The translations under genes were made by a program, and so were the position numbers. Shown in pieces: positions 41,682 through 50,346 of a stretch of 64,000 nt of DNA (positions within the stretch are counted from its first letter, which is position 1; each line of letters starts with the position of its first letter). Origin of the DNA: Stutzerimonas stutzeri (GTDB lineage: Bacteria > Pseudomonadota > Gammaproteobacteria > Pseudomonadales > Pseudomonadaceae); NCBI RefSeq assembly GCF_000952685.1, contig NZ_JYHV01000015.1, positions 186,001 through 250,000 of the forward strand. The letters are read 5' to 3'. A model generated the notes under the pieces. That model was not told the DNA's origin. It saw only the letters and a program-made list of their open reading frames with translations, and did not search any database.

Positions 41682-42770
41682 TCAGCGCTTTTCCGGCTCA
41701 GGCACATCGGATTCGCTGAGGTCTTTCTCACCCATCTTTTGCGCGGCCTCCTGCTCGTCTGCTGCGCCGCCTTGCAGGCTCTGTTGCTCGGAGGCGGGGT
41801 CGTACTGCAGTTCGACCAATACGGGGAAATGATCCGAGCCGAATGATGGCAATCGCTGGATACGCACCAGCTGGAAATGGTGGCTATGGAACAAGTGGTC
41901 CAGCGGCCAGCGCAGGTACCAGTGCTGGGCATGAAAGCTGTTAATCATGCAACGGCCGACCCGCGGGTCGAGCAATCCGCTGATTTTGCGGAACAGACGT
42001 GTGTTGGCTGACCAGGCAACATCGTTGAGGTCACCGGTCACGATGATCGGTGTGTCGGGCTCGTCGTCCTGAACGCTTTTGGCCACCAGCAGCAGCTCGA
42101 TATCGCGTTCGGTGGATTCGTCGTTCTCCGTGGGGCTGGGTGGCGCCGGATGCAGGAAATGCATGCGGATCGCCAGCCGGTCGTTCAGCCGGACCTGCGC
42201 ATGCATCGATGGGACATCCTGCTCGACCAGAAAGCAGGTTTCGGCATTTTCCAGCGGCAGTCGCGACCACACATGCATGCCATAGAGGTTGTCGAGCGGA
42301 CATCGGATGCAGTGGGGATATTCCTCGGTCAGCTCTTCGAGCTGCATCTCCCACCAGTCATCGGTTTCGAGCGTCACCAGTACATCGGGTCGATGTTCGC
42401 GGACCAGACTTCTGAGCATGTCGGCCTGACGGTTCGGCATCAGTACATTGGCCGCCATGACACGGATACGAGGTCTGTTGCGACTGGTGTCGGCGGACTT
42501 TACTTCGGGCCGCCATAACCGGGTGTACGGAATGATCCACCAGGCCTGGTAGCCGAGACAGCCGGCAGCTGCCAGCGAGATCAGGATCTGCAGCGGCTCG
42601 GAGTAAGACAACAGCAATGCCTGGGCCAACAGCAGTACCAGGGCCAGTGCGCACAGCTGCAAGCGAGGGAAATCCAGCCCTCGCACCCACCAGGCGGGAT
42701 GCTTCCAGAGTGGCAAAAGGGTCAGTACGACGAGCAGGCCCGTCGCTCCCAACAAGATGCCTTCCGTCAT
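41682..42770 (-). CDS. Membrane-anchored endonuclease/exonuclease/phosphatase-family protein
   Basis: A 362-aa protein. Three N-terminal hydrophobic segments (about residues 5-22, 37-57 and 62-80) are followed by an EEP-fold catalytic domain. The motifs are VLVTLETDDWW, TGDLNDVAWS and a C-terminal SDHFPV, corresponding to the Glu, Asp-Asn and Asp-His active-site elements. The C-terminal tail is acidic and glutamine-rich. The catalytic domain would sit in the periplasm or cytoplasm depending on topology. The substrate (DNA, phospholipid or phosphoinositide-like) is unknown. Confidence 0.87.
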   Translation of the reverse strand: MTEGILLGATGLLVVLTLLPLWKHPAWWVRGLDFPRLQLCALALVLLLAQALLLSYSEPLQILISLAAAGCLGYQAWWIIPYTRLWRPEVKSADTSRNRPRIRVMAANVLMPNRQADMLRSLVREHRPDVLVTLETDDWWEMQLEELTEEYPHCIRCPLDNLYGMHVWSRLPLENAETCFLVEQDVPSMHAQVRLNDRLAIRMHFLHPAPPSPTENDESTERDIELLLVAKSVQDDEPDTPIIVTGDLNDVAWSANTRLFRKISGLLDPRVGRCMINSFHAQHWYLRWPLDHLFHSHHFQLVRIQRLPSFGSDHFPVLVELQYDPASEQQSLQGGAADEQEAAQKMGEKDLSESDVPEPEKR

Positions 42771-42926
42771 ACCCGATCCTCGGCGTTTTTCAGGTCGACG
42801 TCATGCCAACCTTTCCGGTACCTGAAACCAGGCACAAGGAATTCGTCCCATTGACCATTGAATGGTTCCGTTTGCCTGAGGTTGTGGTGAACAAGGGTGG
42901 TTTGCAGCGAGCGCGAGACCGGGCGC

Positions 42927-42959
42927 AAAAAAGGCCTGGCACGCAATACGTGGCAGGCC
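42927..42959 (-). terminator. Intrinsic terminator of the GH5 gene
   Basis: On the minus strand an 11-bp stem (GGCCTGCCACG / CGTGCCAGGCC, one mismatch) is followed by six T, 20 bp after the GH5 stop. Confidence 0.88.
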
Positions 42960-42978
42960 CTGGCGTATTTGCAGAAGG

Positions 42979-44733
42979 TTACATCGGTTCGCCAATCGCA
43001 GCGCAACTATTCGGTGTATTGGCGTGCTTGCGCAGAACCGGCAGTTGGGGCTGTTCAGCGCCCCCCGATACGTCGAGCGCGAGGATGTATTTGCCCCACC
43101 ATGGGCCGCCGGCCCAGTACGTGAGCGGCACGCAATTCTCGCGCAAATAACCGAGGAGATTGTCCATGGCGACGATCGCGTCGGGCGCATAGTTCGGTAC
43201 GCCCATCTCGCCGATGAAACCGCGCAGATTGTTGGTTCGCAGCCAGTCCACGAAGGGTTTGGCGCGGTTGATTCCCAGGTCCGGCGCAAAGGTTTCGGTC
43301 TTGTCGATGTACAGGCCCGAGGTGTCGCGGTCCAGATACATATGGGCTTCGAAGATCAGCTTGTTCGCAGGGTCGCGCATCCAGGGATCGGCAATCAGTT
43401 GAGTATTGGACTGAGGCCAATGCCATGCGCTGGAGAAACGGTCGCCGGCAACGTAGATCCAGTGGGTCTTGTCGACCTTGCGAATTTCCTTGGCTGCGGC
43501 CAGTGCCGCTTCAGGCCAAAGCCCCTTGGTGTTCGGCTCGTTCATCAGGCCGTAACCGCTGAGCGCTGGGTGGCTACCGACCTTCTGCGCGATGCGTTTC
43601 CAGGTGTTGGCGAACGACGGGATGGGCACCGTCTCGGAGCCAATCGGCTGCTTGTAGTAGCGGTAGTAGTTATGCATGTCGAGCACGACCTTGACCCCGT
43701 ACTTCTGCGCGAAATCGAGCGACTGGGTCAACAATGCCACTTGCGCGGCGTCGAGCTCCGTATTCAGCCGCGGTTGTATGCGTTCCCAGAGAAACGGCAG
43801 GCGAACCAGCTTCAGGCCTTGCTCGGCGTACTTCTTGTAATACGACTCGGCCGGATAGATGTAATTGGTGCCGTGCTTGCCGGGCAGCACAGAAGGCCCG
43901 AAAGCGGCCCCGGACAGCGCAACGCCTACCAGCTGCACCGGACCGGACGCAGGCAGCACTGCTTCTGCGACCGGAGCGGAAGGGGCAGCGGGCTGAATCG
44001 TTGGCGCAGCCACCAGGCTGAGCTTGTTCGGATAGCCCACCACGTTGCCGTCGAGCGCGGGACCGCTCATGAACACGCTCAGAGCGCCGCTGGCGGGCTT
44101 GACCGAGGTAATCGTGCGGACCTGGCCGTCCGCCGTGCGCACCGACGCGCCCGCTACGAAAGCGGCCCTGTTTTGCGCGGTGGCCGCGACCGATACGCCA
44201 GCAGAGGCGCGCCAGGAACCGTTCAGCCAATACGTGTTGGTGAATTTGTTGATCAGCGCGGCGTAGCTTGGCGCAGCGACTGCGGTGTTGCTCGGCGCGG
44301 TTGTAACCGGCGTTGGGGCGGGTACGTTGCTAACACTGAGTCGGTTGGGATAGCCGACCACCGCACCATTCAGTGCTGGGCCGTTCATGAATATCGTCAG
44401 CGCACCGCTGGCGGGCTTCACCGACGTGACGGTACGTATCTGGCCGTCGGCTGTCCGTACGGCGGTGCCGACACGAAATGCCGCAATGTTCTGCGCGGTA
44501 GCGGCGACCGAAACACCCGCCGAGGCACGCCAGGAGCCATTCAGCCAGTAGGTATTGGTGAACTTGTTGATCAGCGCCGAGTAGGAAATTGCCGATGTGC
44601 TGGTGCCGTTGACCGTGGCTGCTTGAACATCGTTGGCGCCAGGGCAGAAGCCCAACAGTGCGGCTAGGGCGATGGCGGACATGAGGCCTTTGCGGACGCT
44701 CGGAAAAGCTGTGATGGGCATTTGACTCACCAT
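42979..44733 (-). CDS. Secreted glycoside hydrolase family 5 (cellulase-like) with duplicated N-terminal module
   Basis: A 584-aa exported enzyme; the start is ATG 44733 or, four codons later, ATG 44721. A signal sequence ends near VQA. Two copies of an 84-residue module (residues 51-134 and 157-240) agree at about 69 of 84 positions. A Pro/Ala linker then leads to a GH5 barrel. Acid/base Glu399 is in GLMNEPN and nucleophile Glu509 in GFIGEMGVP, with the DMHNYYRYY segment typical of the clan. The duplicated module may bind carbohydrate or cell surface. Possible substrates are cellulose-like or self-made exopolysaccharide. It is monocistronic with its own terminator. Confidence 0.88.
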   Translation of the reverse strand: MVSQMPITAFPSVRKGLMSAIALAALLGFCPGANDVQAATVNGTSTSAISYSALINKFTNTYWLNGSWRASAGVSVAATAQNIAAFRVGTAVRTADGQIRTVTSVKPASGALTIFMNGPALNGAVVGYPNRLSVSNVPAPTPVTTAPSNTAVAAPSYAALINKFTNTYWLNGSWRASAGVSVAATAQNRAAFVAGASVRTADGQVRTITSVKPASGALSVFMSGPALDGNVVGYPNKLSLVAAPTIQPAAPSAPVAEAVLPASGPVQLVGVALSGAAFGPSVLPGKHGTNYIYPAESYYKKYAEQGLKLVRLPFLWERIQPRLNTELDAAQVALLTQSLDFAQKYGVKVVLDMHNYYRYYKQPIGSETVPIPSFANTWKRIAQKVGSHPALSGYGLMNEPNTKGLWPEAALAAAKEIRKVDKTHWIYVAGDRFSSAWHWPQSNTQLIADPWMRDPANKLIFEAHMYLDRDTSGLYIDKTETFAPDLGINRAKPFVDWLRTNNLRGFIGEMGVPNYAPDAIVAMDNLLGYLRENCVPLTYWAGGPWWGKYILALDVSGGAEQPQLPVLRKHANTPNSCAAIGEPM

Positions 44734-44912
44734 GACAATGAACTTTCAAACGCAAAAAGCGCGGCGTTTAAATGAAGACGGGATATCGAGAACAGCGCTG
44801 TGAAAGCAGGTGAAATCCCACAGGCAGAACGAACCCTTTGGCGAAACAGAAGAGCGGATGGGTGCAGTCCCGCTTCGTTGGGTAGCTTTATAATTTGTTT
44901 TATAAATAGATG

Positions 44913-45053
44913 GAACTACGTTCGACCGGATACCGACGTCAATAATACGTCCGGTTGTCTGGGTGTGATCGCTTTGATATTGAAAGGCTACTATTAGGTG
45001 CGCTCTGAGCCAGCTAAATCTGGCGCCTGGTTAATTAATGGCGCCATTTTTTT
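44913..45053 (+). ncRNA. Candidate small RNA with promoter and terminator
   Basis: A plausible promoter (TTGGGT at 44878, 17 nt, TATAAA at 44901; also TATAAT at 44889) precedes about 140 nt that end in a textbook terminator. The only open frame in the span (44800-44997) starts before the promoter and lacks a ribosome site. A non-coding transcript is therefore the better explanation. It matches no RNA family that I recognise. Confidence 0.35.
45021..45053 (+). terminator. Orphan intrinsic terminator
   Basis: A 7-bp stem TGGCGCC / GGCGCCA with a 12-nt A/T-rich loop is followed by seven T. No plus-strand gene ends here, which supports a small transcript upstream. Confidence 0.85.
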
Positions 45054-45305
45054 GAACATTGATAACGTGTTGATCAACCGTTAATTGATGCAAATCCGAC
45101 AAACGGTAAGTTGATGTTTGAACTTATCCGAATCGGCTCGATTGATTCCGTGCTCGCCTCGTTCGCATGATCGGCGAGATGGCTTCATAACGACTTTGTC
45201 TTTTCGTTGCGGCGGTGAGCGAAGAACCAAGGATTGGTAGTGCTTGTAAAGCGGTCGGGCTTCGGGCAGGGTCGAAGTCAGCTCTCTTGTTGCGGAGTCA
45301 TCTCC

Positions 45306-46439
45306 ATGTCGGACCTTTACCCGCTCGTCGACCCTGATGGGCTGATCGAATATTCGGTCGTCTTCACGGACCGCTCGCTGAATCACATGTCCCGGTCGTT
45401 CCAGACCGTGATGACCGATATTTCCGCCACCCTCAAATCCGTTTACAACGCCCACGCGGTGGCGGTGGTGCCCGGCAGCGGCACGTTCGGCATGGAAGCG
45501 GTGGCACGCCAACTGGCACATGAGCGCAGCTGTCTGGTGATTCGCAATGGCTGGTTCAGTTATCGCTGGACCCAAATCTTCGAGATGGGAGGTATTCCCT
45601 CGCACGCCACCGTGCTCAAGGCGCGACCGCAAAGCCAGAGCCCCCAGGCTGGATTCACGCCCCCGCCTATTGACGAGGTGGTTGCCATCATTGCTGCACA
45701 GAAACCGGATCTAGTGTTTGCGCCGCACGTGGAAACCTCGTCTGGGATAGTCCTCACGGACGACTATCTGCAGGCGGTGGGCGAGGCGGTGCATGCGGTT
45801 GGCGGTTTGTTCGTGCTGGATTGCATCGCCTCCGGCGCGCTCTGGGTGGACATGCAGGCCAGCGGTGTCGATGTGCTGATCAGCGCGCCGCAGAAGGGCT
45901 GGAGCGCATCACCTTGCTGCGCATTGGTGATGCTCAGCGAGGCGGCCCGGTTGCGTGTCGAGGCAACCCAGAGCAGCAGCTTCGCATGCGATCTGAAGAA
46001 GTGGCTGCAGATCATGCAGGCCTATGAGCAGGGCGGGCATGCCTACCACGCGACTATGCCGAGCGACGCCTTGGCGCGGTTTCGTGACGTCATGCTCGAA
46101 ACCAGAGGCTATGGTTTCGAGCAGCTTCGTTCGCAGCAGCAGGAGTTGGGTCGCAGGGTGCGGGCGCTTCTTGCCGAGAAAGGTTTCAACAGCGTTGCGG
46201 CGACTGGCTTCGAGGCGCCTGGTGTGGTGGTGTGTTACACCACCGACAGCGGAATCAAGAATGGCAGCAAGTTCGCGGAGCAAGGGCTGCAGATCGCCGC
46301 GGGCGTACCGCTACAGTGCGACGAACCGGCTGATTTCCAGACCTTCCGCATCGGCCTGTTCGGACTGGAAAAGCTGAGAAACCTGGACCGTACCGTCGAG
46401 ATTCTGCAGCGCGCGTTGGGGAAGATTCTCGGCGAGTAA
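45306..46439 (+). CDS. Class V aminotransferase (alanine/serine-glyoxylate aminotransferase-like)
   Basis: A 377-aa PLP enzyme of fold type I, class V. The PLP lysine is probably Lys197 in SAPQKGWSASPCC. The phosphate-binding PGSGTFGMEAVARQL, and the ETSSGIVLTDDYL and LDCIASGALWVDM segments, match the AgxT/PhnW-like group. The ATG at 45306 has GGAG upstream; the longer frame has no site. The amino donor and acceptor cannot be fixed: no phosphonate or glyoxylate gene adjoins it. Confidence 0.88.
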   Translation: MSDLYPLVDPDGLIEYSVVFTDRSLNHMSRSFQTVMTDISATLKSVYNAHAVAVVPGSGTFGMEAVARQLAHERSCLVIRNGWFSYRWTQIFEMGGIPSHATVLKARPQSQSPQAGFTPPPIDEVVAIIAAQKPDLVFAPHVETSSGIVLTDDYLQAVGEAVHAVGGLFVLDCIASGALWVDMQASGVDVLISAPQKGWSASPCCALVMLSEAARLRVEATQSSSFACDLKKWLQIMQAYEQGGHAYHATMPSDALARFRDVMLETRGYGFEQLRSQQQELGRRVRALLAEKGFNSVAATGFEAPGVVVCYTTDSGIKNGSKFAEQGLQIAAGVPLQCDEPADFQTFRIGLFGLEKLRNLDRTVEILQRALGKILGE

Positions 46440-46669
46440 CAGACGACTCGTTCGATCATCGATACGTCGTCGTATGCCACCGAAGCTGGGCGACGATGGA
46501 GTTGGCAACCCTTATCGAGCCGTTTGGCTTCGTTCGAGCTGTTGGGGAAGATCGCTGGAACCTGCGTCCTAGACACATTTTTGAAACAAAATTGTGTTTG
46601 CGCATGTGCTCAGGGTAGCTACGCTGAACCTTATACAAGGCTTACTACAACAACAAAGAGGGGCTCAGT

Positions 46670-46888
46670 ATGATCAACAACCAGAATGCTCAGGTCGTTG
46701 CACTCGAATTGTGGCGCTTCTGTGCGCACTGCATAGCCGTAATCGTGGTTGTAGGAGCGGTACTGATTGGTTTCCTTGGATCATGGGAGCTCGCGCTGAA
46801 GGTCGGTGTGCTACCGCTACTGGCACTTGTGGCGGCTGACATATTGGCCAAGCGCAGGGAGCAAGACATTCAAGTCAGGAATTCTTAA
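46670..46888 (+). CDS. Small two-helix membrane protein
   Basis: A 72-aa protein, with AGAGGGG 6-7 nt before the ATG. Two hydrophobic segments (IAVIVVVGAVLIGFLG and LALKVGVLPLLALVAADIL) frame a short hairpin. The C-terminus is charged (AKRREQDIQ). No family is recognised. It is followed by a long hairpin at 46896-46930. Confidence 0.7.
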   Translation: MINNQNAQVVALELWRFCAHCIAVIVVVGAVLIGFLGSWELALKVGVLPLLALVAADILAKRREQDIQVRNS

Positions 46889-46895
46889 CTTCCAT

Positions 46896-46930
46896 TCCCT
46901 GCGCAAACCGTCACGGGGTTTGCGCAGGGA
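46896..46930. repeat. 14-bp perfect inverted repeat without T-run
   Basis: Arms TCCCTGCGCAAACC and GGTTTGCGCAGGGA pair perfectly around a 7-nt loop, directly after the small membrane-protein gene and before the convergent uvsE stop. It is a very stable RNA hairpin in both directions, but no U-tract follows. It may still limit convergent read-through or protect 3' ends. Confidence 0.6.
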
Positions 46931-47000
46931 CTCGCCAGGCGGGCTGAGCCGTCCAGGCAGGCCAGCGCTAGTCGTGCGCTCTGCAACCGCAACTTCCACA

Positions 47001-48077
47001 CTAGCAATGACTCCCTCCGGTTCCTGTATTTGTGGCGGCGTTAAAGGCTTTTACCGCTGCCCCGTCTGCCAGGTAGCCGGCGTAGTAATCCAGGGCCGCA
47101 AGGTTCTTGTCCTTGGCCTCGAACATCATGTCGAAGCGGTCTAGAAATTCTCGAACATACTGATTGGTCCAGTCGTTCCACATGCGCTTGCTATGGCTGT
47201 ACAAGTCGCGCTTGCTGACTTTCTCCAGCAGGGCCGGCATCTCGAGTTTCTCCTCTGCGCAGAAGCCCAGCTCCATCAGGCTTTCCGGTGGTTGCGAGTA
47301 ATGCATGGTCGGACGCACGCCGTGCCAGCTGTCGATGATCCGCTCCACCCGTGGGTCGTGCGGGTCGATGTAGTCATCCTCGTTGATCCAGCAGTGGTGG
47401 ATGTCCAGCACAACTGGCGCCAGATCGGCCAGCGCCAGACAGTCATCGACACCGTAGGTTTTCTCCTCGTTTTCGAAGGTGATGCTGTAGCGGGCCTCCT
47501 GCGACAGGCGCGACCATACCGCCCGTATGCCTTCTACACCCAGGCGACCGGCGATGTGAACGTTGCATTTGAAGTCCTGGAACTGCCGGCCGAAGCCCAT
47601 CATGCGGATCATGTCGGCGTGGTACTCGAACTCCGCCAGGCTGTTTTCTACCACCTGCGGTTTGTCCGAGCCGAGTACGCAGTATTGGCCGGGGTGCAGC
47701 GAAAGGCGGATGCCCAGTGACCTGGCAGCGGCGCCGATTCTGGAAAAACCATTCTCGATCATTTTGCGCACGTCGGGCTGGCGGTAGAAGTCTGCGGCTT
47801 CGGGGTGGCTGTAGAAGGGCAGTAGATCGCTGCTCAGGCGCAGCATGCGCAACTGTTTTGGCAGCGTGCCGACGTAGTCGAGCAGCCGCGATTGTGCCGT
47901 CAGGTTGTGCTCGATGATGTCGCTGAGCTTTTCCCGTGCCACGTCTTGCGACACGCTGTTGAGCCAGCGCAGCGTGGTCGAACGCGGATTGAAGGCGCGT
48001 TCGATGGTTTCCAGCTCCTTCAGCGACTCGCTGTGGCCGGGATGGCGGTACATGCAGGCGAAACCGATTCTGAACAT
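47001..48077 (-). CDS. uvsE: UV damage endonuclease UvsE/UVDE
   Basis: A 358-aa TIM-barrel endonuclease that nicks 5' of cyclobutane dimers and 6-4 photoproducts, starting light-independent alternative excision repair. Family landmarks are IGFACMYRHPGHS near the N-terminus, SLHPGQYCVLGSDKPQVVENSL, LVLDIHHCWIN-like PVVLDIHHCWINEDDY, and TMHYSQPPES. These supply the His/Glu/Asp residues that bind three metal ions. It is uncommon in bacteria and here coexists with phrB about 6 kb away. No obvious operon partner. Confidence 0.92.
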   Translation of the reverse strand: MFRIGFACMYRHPGHSESLKELETIERAFNPRSTTLRWLNSVSQDVAREKLSDIIEHNLTAQSRLLDYVGTLPKQLRMLRLSSDLLPFYSHPEAADFYRQPDVRKMIENGFSRIGAAARSLGIRLSLHPGQYCVLGSDKPQVVENSLAEFEYHADMIRMMGFGRQFQDFKCNVHIAGRLGVEGIRAVWSRLSQEARYSITFENEEKTYGVDDCLALADLAPVVLDIHHCWINEDDYIDPHDPRVERIIDSWHGVRPTMHYSQPPESLMELGFCAEEKLEMPALLEKVSKRDLYSHSKRMWNDWTNQYVREFLDRFDMMFEAKDKNLAALDYYAGYLADGAAVKAFNAATNTGTGGSHC

Positions 48078-48265
48078 AACGACCTGTGGTGAGCAGCACT
48101 CCTGAGCCGGGTGCTACAGATGGCTGTCCTCATTAGTGCCCAGACCCCGCATGGCGTGCCGTTAATCTGACGAACGTTAGTTGATCGATCCCTTGCGTGG
48201 ACGCCAGCCGGCGGCGAAAAACCCTTACCATAACAATCACCTGTTGATGCACCGGTTGGTTTTTC

Positions 48266-50242
48266 ATGTTGTCTGCCGTCAAGCGCTACAAGCTTCTGCT
48301 GTCAGGGGCCCTGACACGTTGTTTCCCTCGTACATCGGCTTATTTGCAGTCGGAGGAAGAGTTGGTGCTGCGGCGCTGGCCCAGTGCCACCACCAGTACA
48401 GCCAAGCGCGCCACCAAGAAGCCCGGCACCCCGCCGGCCAAGGTCGGTCGCGCGCCCAAGCAATCGGCCGGGGAGAAGACCGTCAAGCCTCGGGTTGCAT
48501 CGCGCAAGGCTGCTAGCGAAGGCATTTACGGGCCGGCAAAGCTCGTAGTCGACGACCCGCAGGTCCAGGCAATGCGCTTGCGAGTCGGTCGTGCAGTCGA
48601 AGCGGGCGTGATCTGTGCGCCTTCGGACGAACAATGGGCAATGATCCTCAGCGATAGCCCGGTGACGCGGATCTTTGCTGGGGCCGGCTCGGGCAAATCC
48701 ACCACGCTCGTGTTGCGGGTGGTCTTCATGCTCTGTCACATGGGCATCGCGCCAGAGCGGCTGACGGTGATTTCCTTTACCAATGCTTCCTGCGCGCAAC
48801 TGCGCGAGCAATTGATTCGGGTGCTGGGTTTCTGGAACTTCGATTTCGATCCGGCCAGTGCGCGCCAATGCGTGCGAACCTTCCACTCGGCGATGGCGGT
48901 GTTGGCCAAGGACGTGCTGGGCAAGCCGGTCTGGTTCGAGCAATTGGACGAGAAGGGCGCATCACCCACCGACCTGGACAATCCACTGACCACCGCGCGT
49001 CTGCGGCCGGCACAGCAGCGTCTGCTGAAACAGGCCTACCAGAACTGCTACGCCGAAGATCAAGATTTCCGTTCGCGGGTGCACGAGCTGCTGCAGCTGC
49101 CGTTGCCGGACGAGTCGAAGCGCAAGCGCGTACCCAAAGCGCCGCTCGACAAGTTCAAACTGGTCGGCGAGTTCAGCGCGGTACCGTTGTTCGAGGCCTT
49201 CTACGTGCAAGCCGGTTTTATCGAGAGCATCGGCATCCGGATCGAACAGATGCAACCGGACCGGATGGACTGCTCCGCAGCTGAACGTGCGTTCATCGAA
49301 GCGCTAGGCCTGTTCTGGCAGCATTTCCAGGCTCTTCTTGAGCGTGAAGGGCTGACCACTTTCAACGGTGCCTTCCAAGGGTTGACTAAACGCTTGGCCG
49401 ATCGCGGCCTGCCGCCCGCCGCCCTGGCACCGTTCAGCCATCTACTGATCGATGAATTCCAGGACATCTCGCCGCAGATCGTGCAGTGGCTGCAGGCGCT
49501 GCATCGTGCGCTGACCCGCCAGGGCGAAACGGTGAGTCTGATGGCCATTGGCGATGACTGGCAGTCGATCTATGGTTGGCGTGGCAGCTCGCCGGAACTG
49601 TTCATGGATTTCGATAAGTACTTCCCCGGGCGCGGCGCGTCGAAGAAGAGCAGGGTGCTGATGCTGGAAACCAACTACCGCTCGATCGAACCCATCATCC
49701 GCGATGGCGAGGCAGTGCTGGGCGACGTGGCGTTCAAGCAGGCAAAGACCAGCCAGGCGGCCAAAGCGACGCAGCCGGGAGACCATGGGGTGAAGCTGAT
49801 CACCCGTTTCGACGTGAAGACGCAACTGCCTGATCTGGTCCGCGAGATTCAGGCCCAGTGCGAACATGTCGGCAAGCGACCGAACGCGGACCGCAATGCG
49901 GTATTGGTACTCAGCCGGCGTAACGAACCCTTGCGGGCCATCGAGGCGCAGCTGGACCGCAAGTTGCCGGTCAAGACCTACACCATTCACCGCGCCAAGG
50001 GCCTGCAGGCGGAGGTTGCGATTATCGTCGATGACTGCCTGCCAGCTGAGCGTCACCCTCTGCGCAACGCGCTGTATGCCTACTGCGGGTTCTTTCGCAA
50101 CAGCTACGATCAGGCCATGGCCGACGAGGCTTTGCGCCTGGCCTATGTGGCGATCACCCGTGGCGTCAGTCGGGTGTTCTGGTATACGCACAAGCCCCAG
50201 GGTGCAACTCGGCTGCTGGCTGGCCGGGGGAGGAGTCGGTAG
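48266..50242 (+). CDS. UvrD/Rep-family superfamily 1 DNA helicase
   Basis: A 658-aa SF1A helicase. A basic, Ala/Lys/Pro/Thr-rich N-terminal tail (residues about 41-81) precedes the core. Walker A is AGAGSGKST with Lys144; motif Ia is VISFTNAS; motif II is LIDEFQDISP; motif III is GDDWQSIYGWRGS; motif IV is ETNYRS; motifs V/VI are YTIHRAKGLQAEVAII and RLAYVAITRG. It is close to the stand-alone UvrD-like helicases of Pseudomonas with unknown role, shorter than UvrD (about 720 aa). Co-location with uvsE hints at repair, but they are divergently transcribed. Confidence 0.88.
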   Translation: MLSAVKRYKLLLSGALTRCFPRTSAYLQSEEELVLRRWPSATTSTAKRATKKPGTPPAKVGRAPKQSAGEKTVKPRVASRKAASEGIYGPAKLVVDDPQVQAMRLRVGRAVEAGVICAPSDEQWAMILSDSPVTRIFAGAGSGKSTTLVLRVVFMLCHMGIAPERLTVISFTNASCAQLREQLIRVLGFWNFDFDPASARQCVRTFHSAMAVLAKDVLGKPVWFEQLDEKGASPTDLDNPLTTARLRPAQQRLLKQAYQNCYAEDQDFRSRVHELLQLPLPDESKRKRVPKAPLDKFKLVGEFSAVPLFEAFYVQAGFIESIGIRIEQMQPDRMDCSAAERAFIEALGLFWQHFQALLEREGLTTFNGAFQGLTKRLADRGLPPAALAPFSHLLIDEFQDISPQIVQWLQALHRALTRQGETVSLMAIGDDWQSIYGWRGSSPELFMDFDKYFPGRGASKKSRVLMLETNYRSIEPIIRDGEAVLGDVAFKQAKTSQAAKATQPGDHGVKLITRFDVKTQLPDLVREIQAQCEHVGKRPNADRNAVLVLSRRNEPLRAIEAQLDRKLPVKTYTIHRAKGLQAEVAIIVDDCLPAERHPLRNALYAYCGFFRNSYDQAMADEALRLAYVAITRGVSRVFWYTHKPQGATRLLAGRGRSR

Positions 50243-50346
50243 CGATATACCGTCCGATGGCGCATCGCAGTGCTAGCTGATGTCACCGGTTTACCGCTAG
50301 GGTGCAGGTTTTGGCGCGCAGCGCTGGCGGATGAGAGGGTAGATGC

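Larger units (their letters stand above)
44734..45305. other. 572-base intergenic region holding a candidate small RNA
   Basis: No protein gene is supported. It contains the GH5 promoter region on the left, an A/T-rich promoter-like patch near 44878-44906, an intrinsic terminator at 45021-45053 that belongs to no annotated gene, and the leader of the aminotransferase gene on the right. Confidence 0.55.

Noticed and set aside
43024-44667. 547-codon frame antisense to the GH5 gene
   Set aside because: It mirrors the repetitive GH5 coding sequence (its own repeats are shadows of the duplicated module) and has no family features.
44800-44997. 65-residue peptide before the orphan terminator
   Set aside because: No ribosome site, no hydrophobic or domain pattern, and it starts before the likely promoter; a non-coding transcript is the better reading.
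45081-45632. 183-residue minus-strand frame before the aminotransferase
   Set aside because: More than half is antisense to the aminotransferase and no start signal was found.
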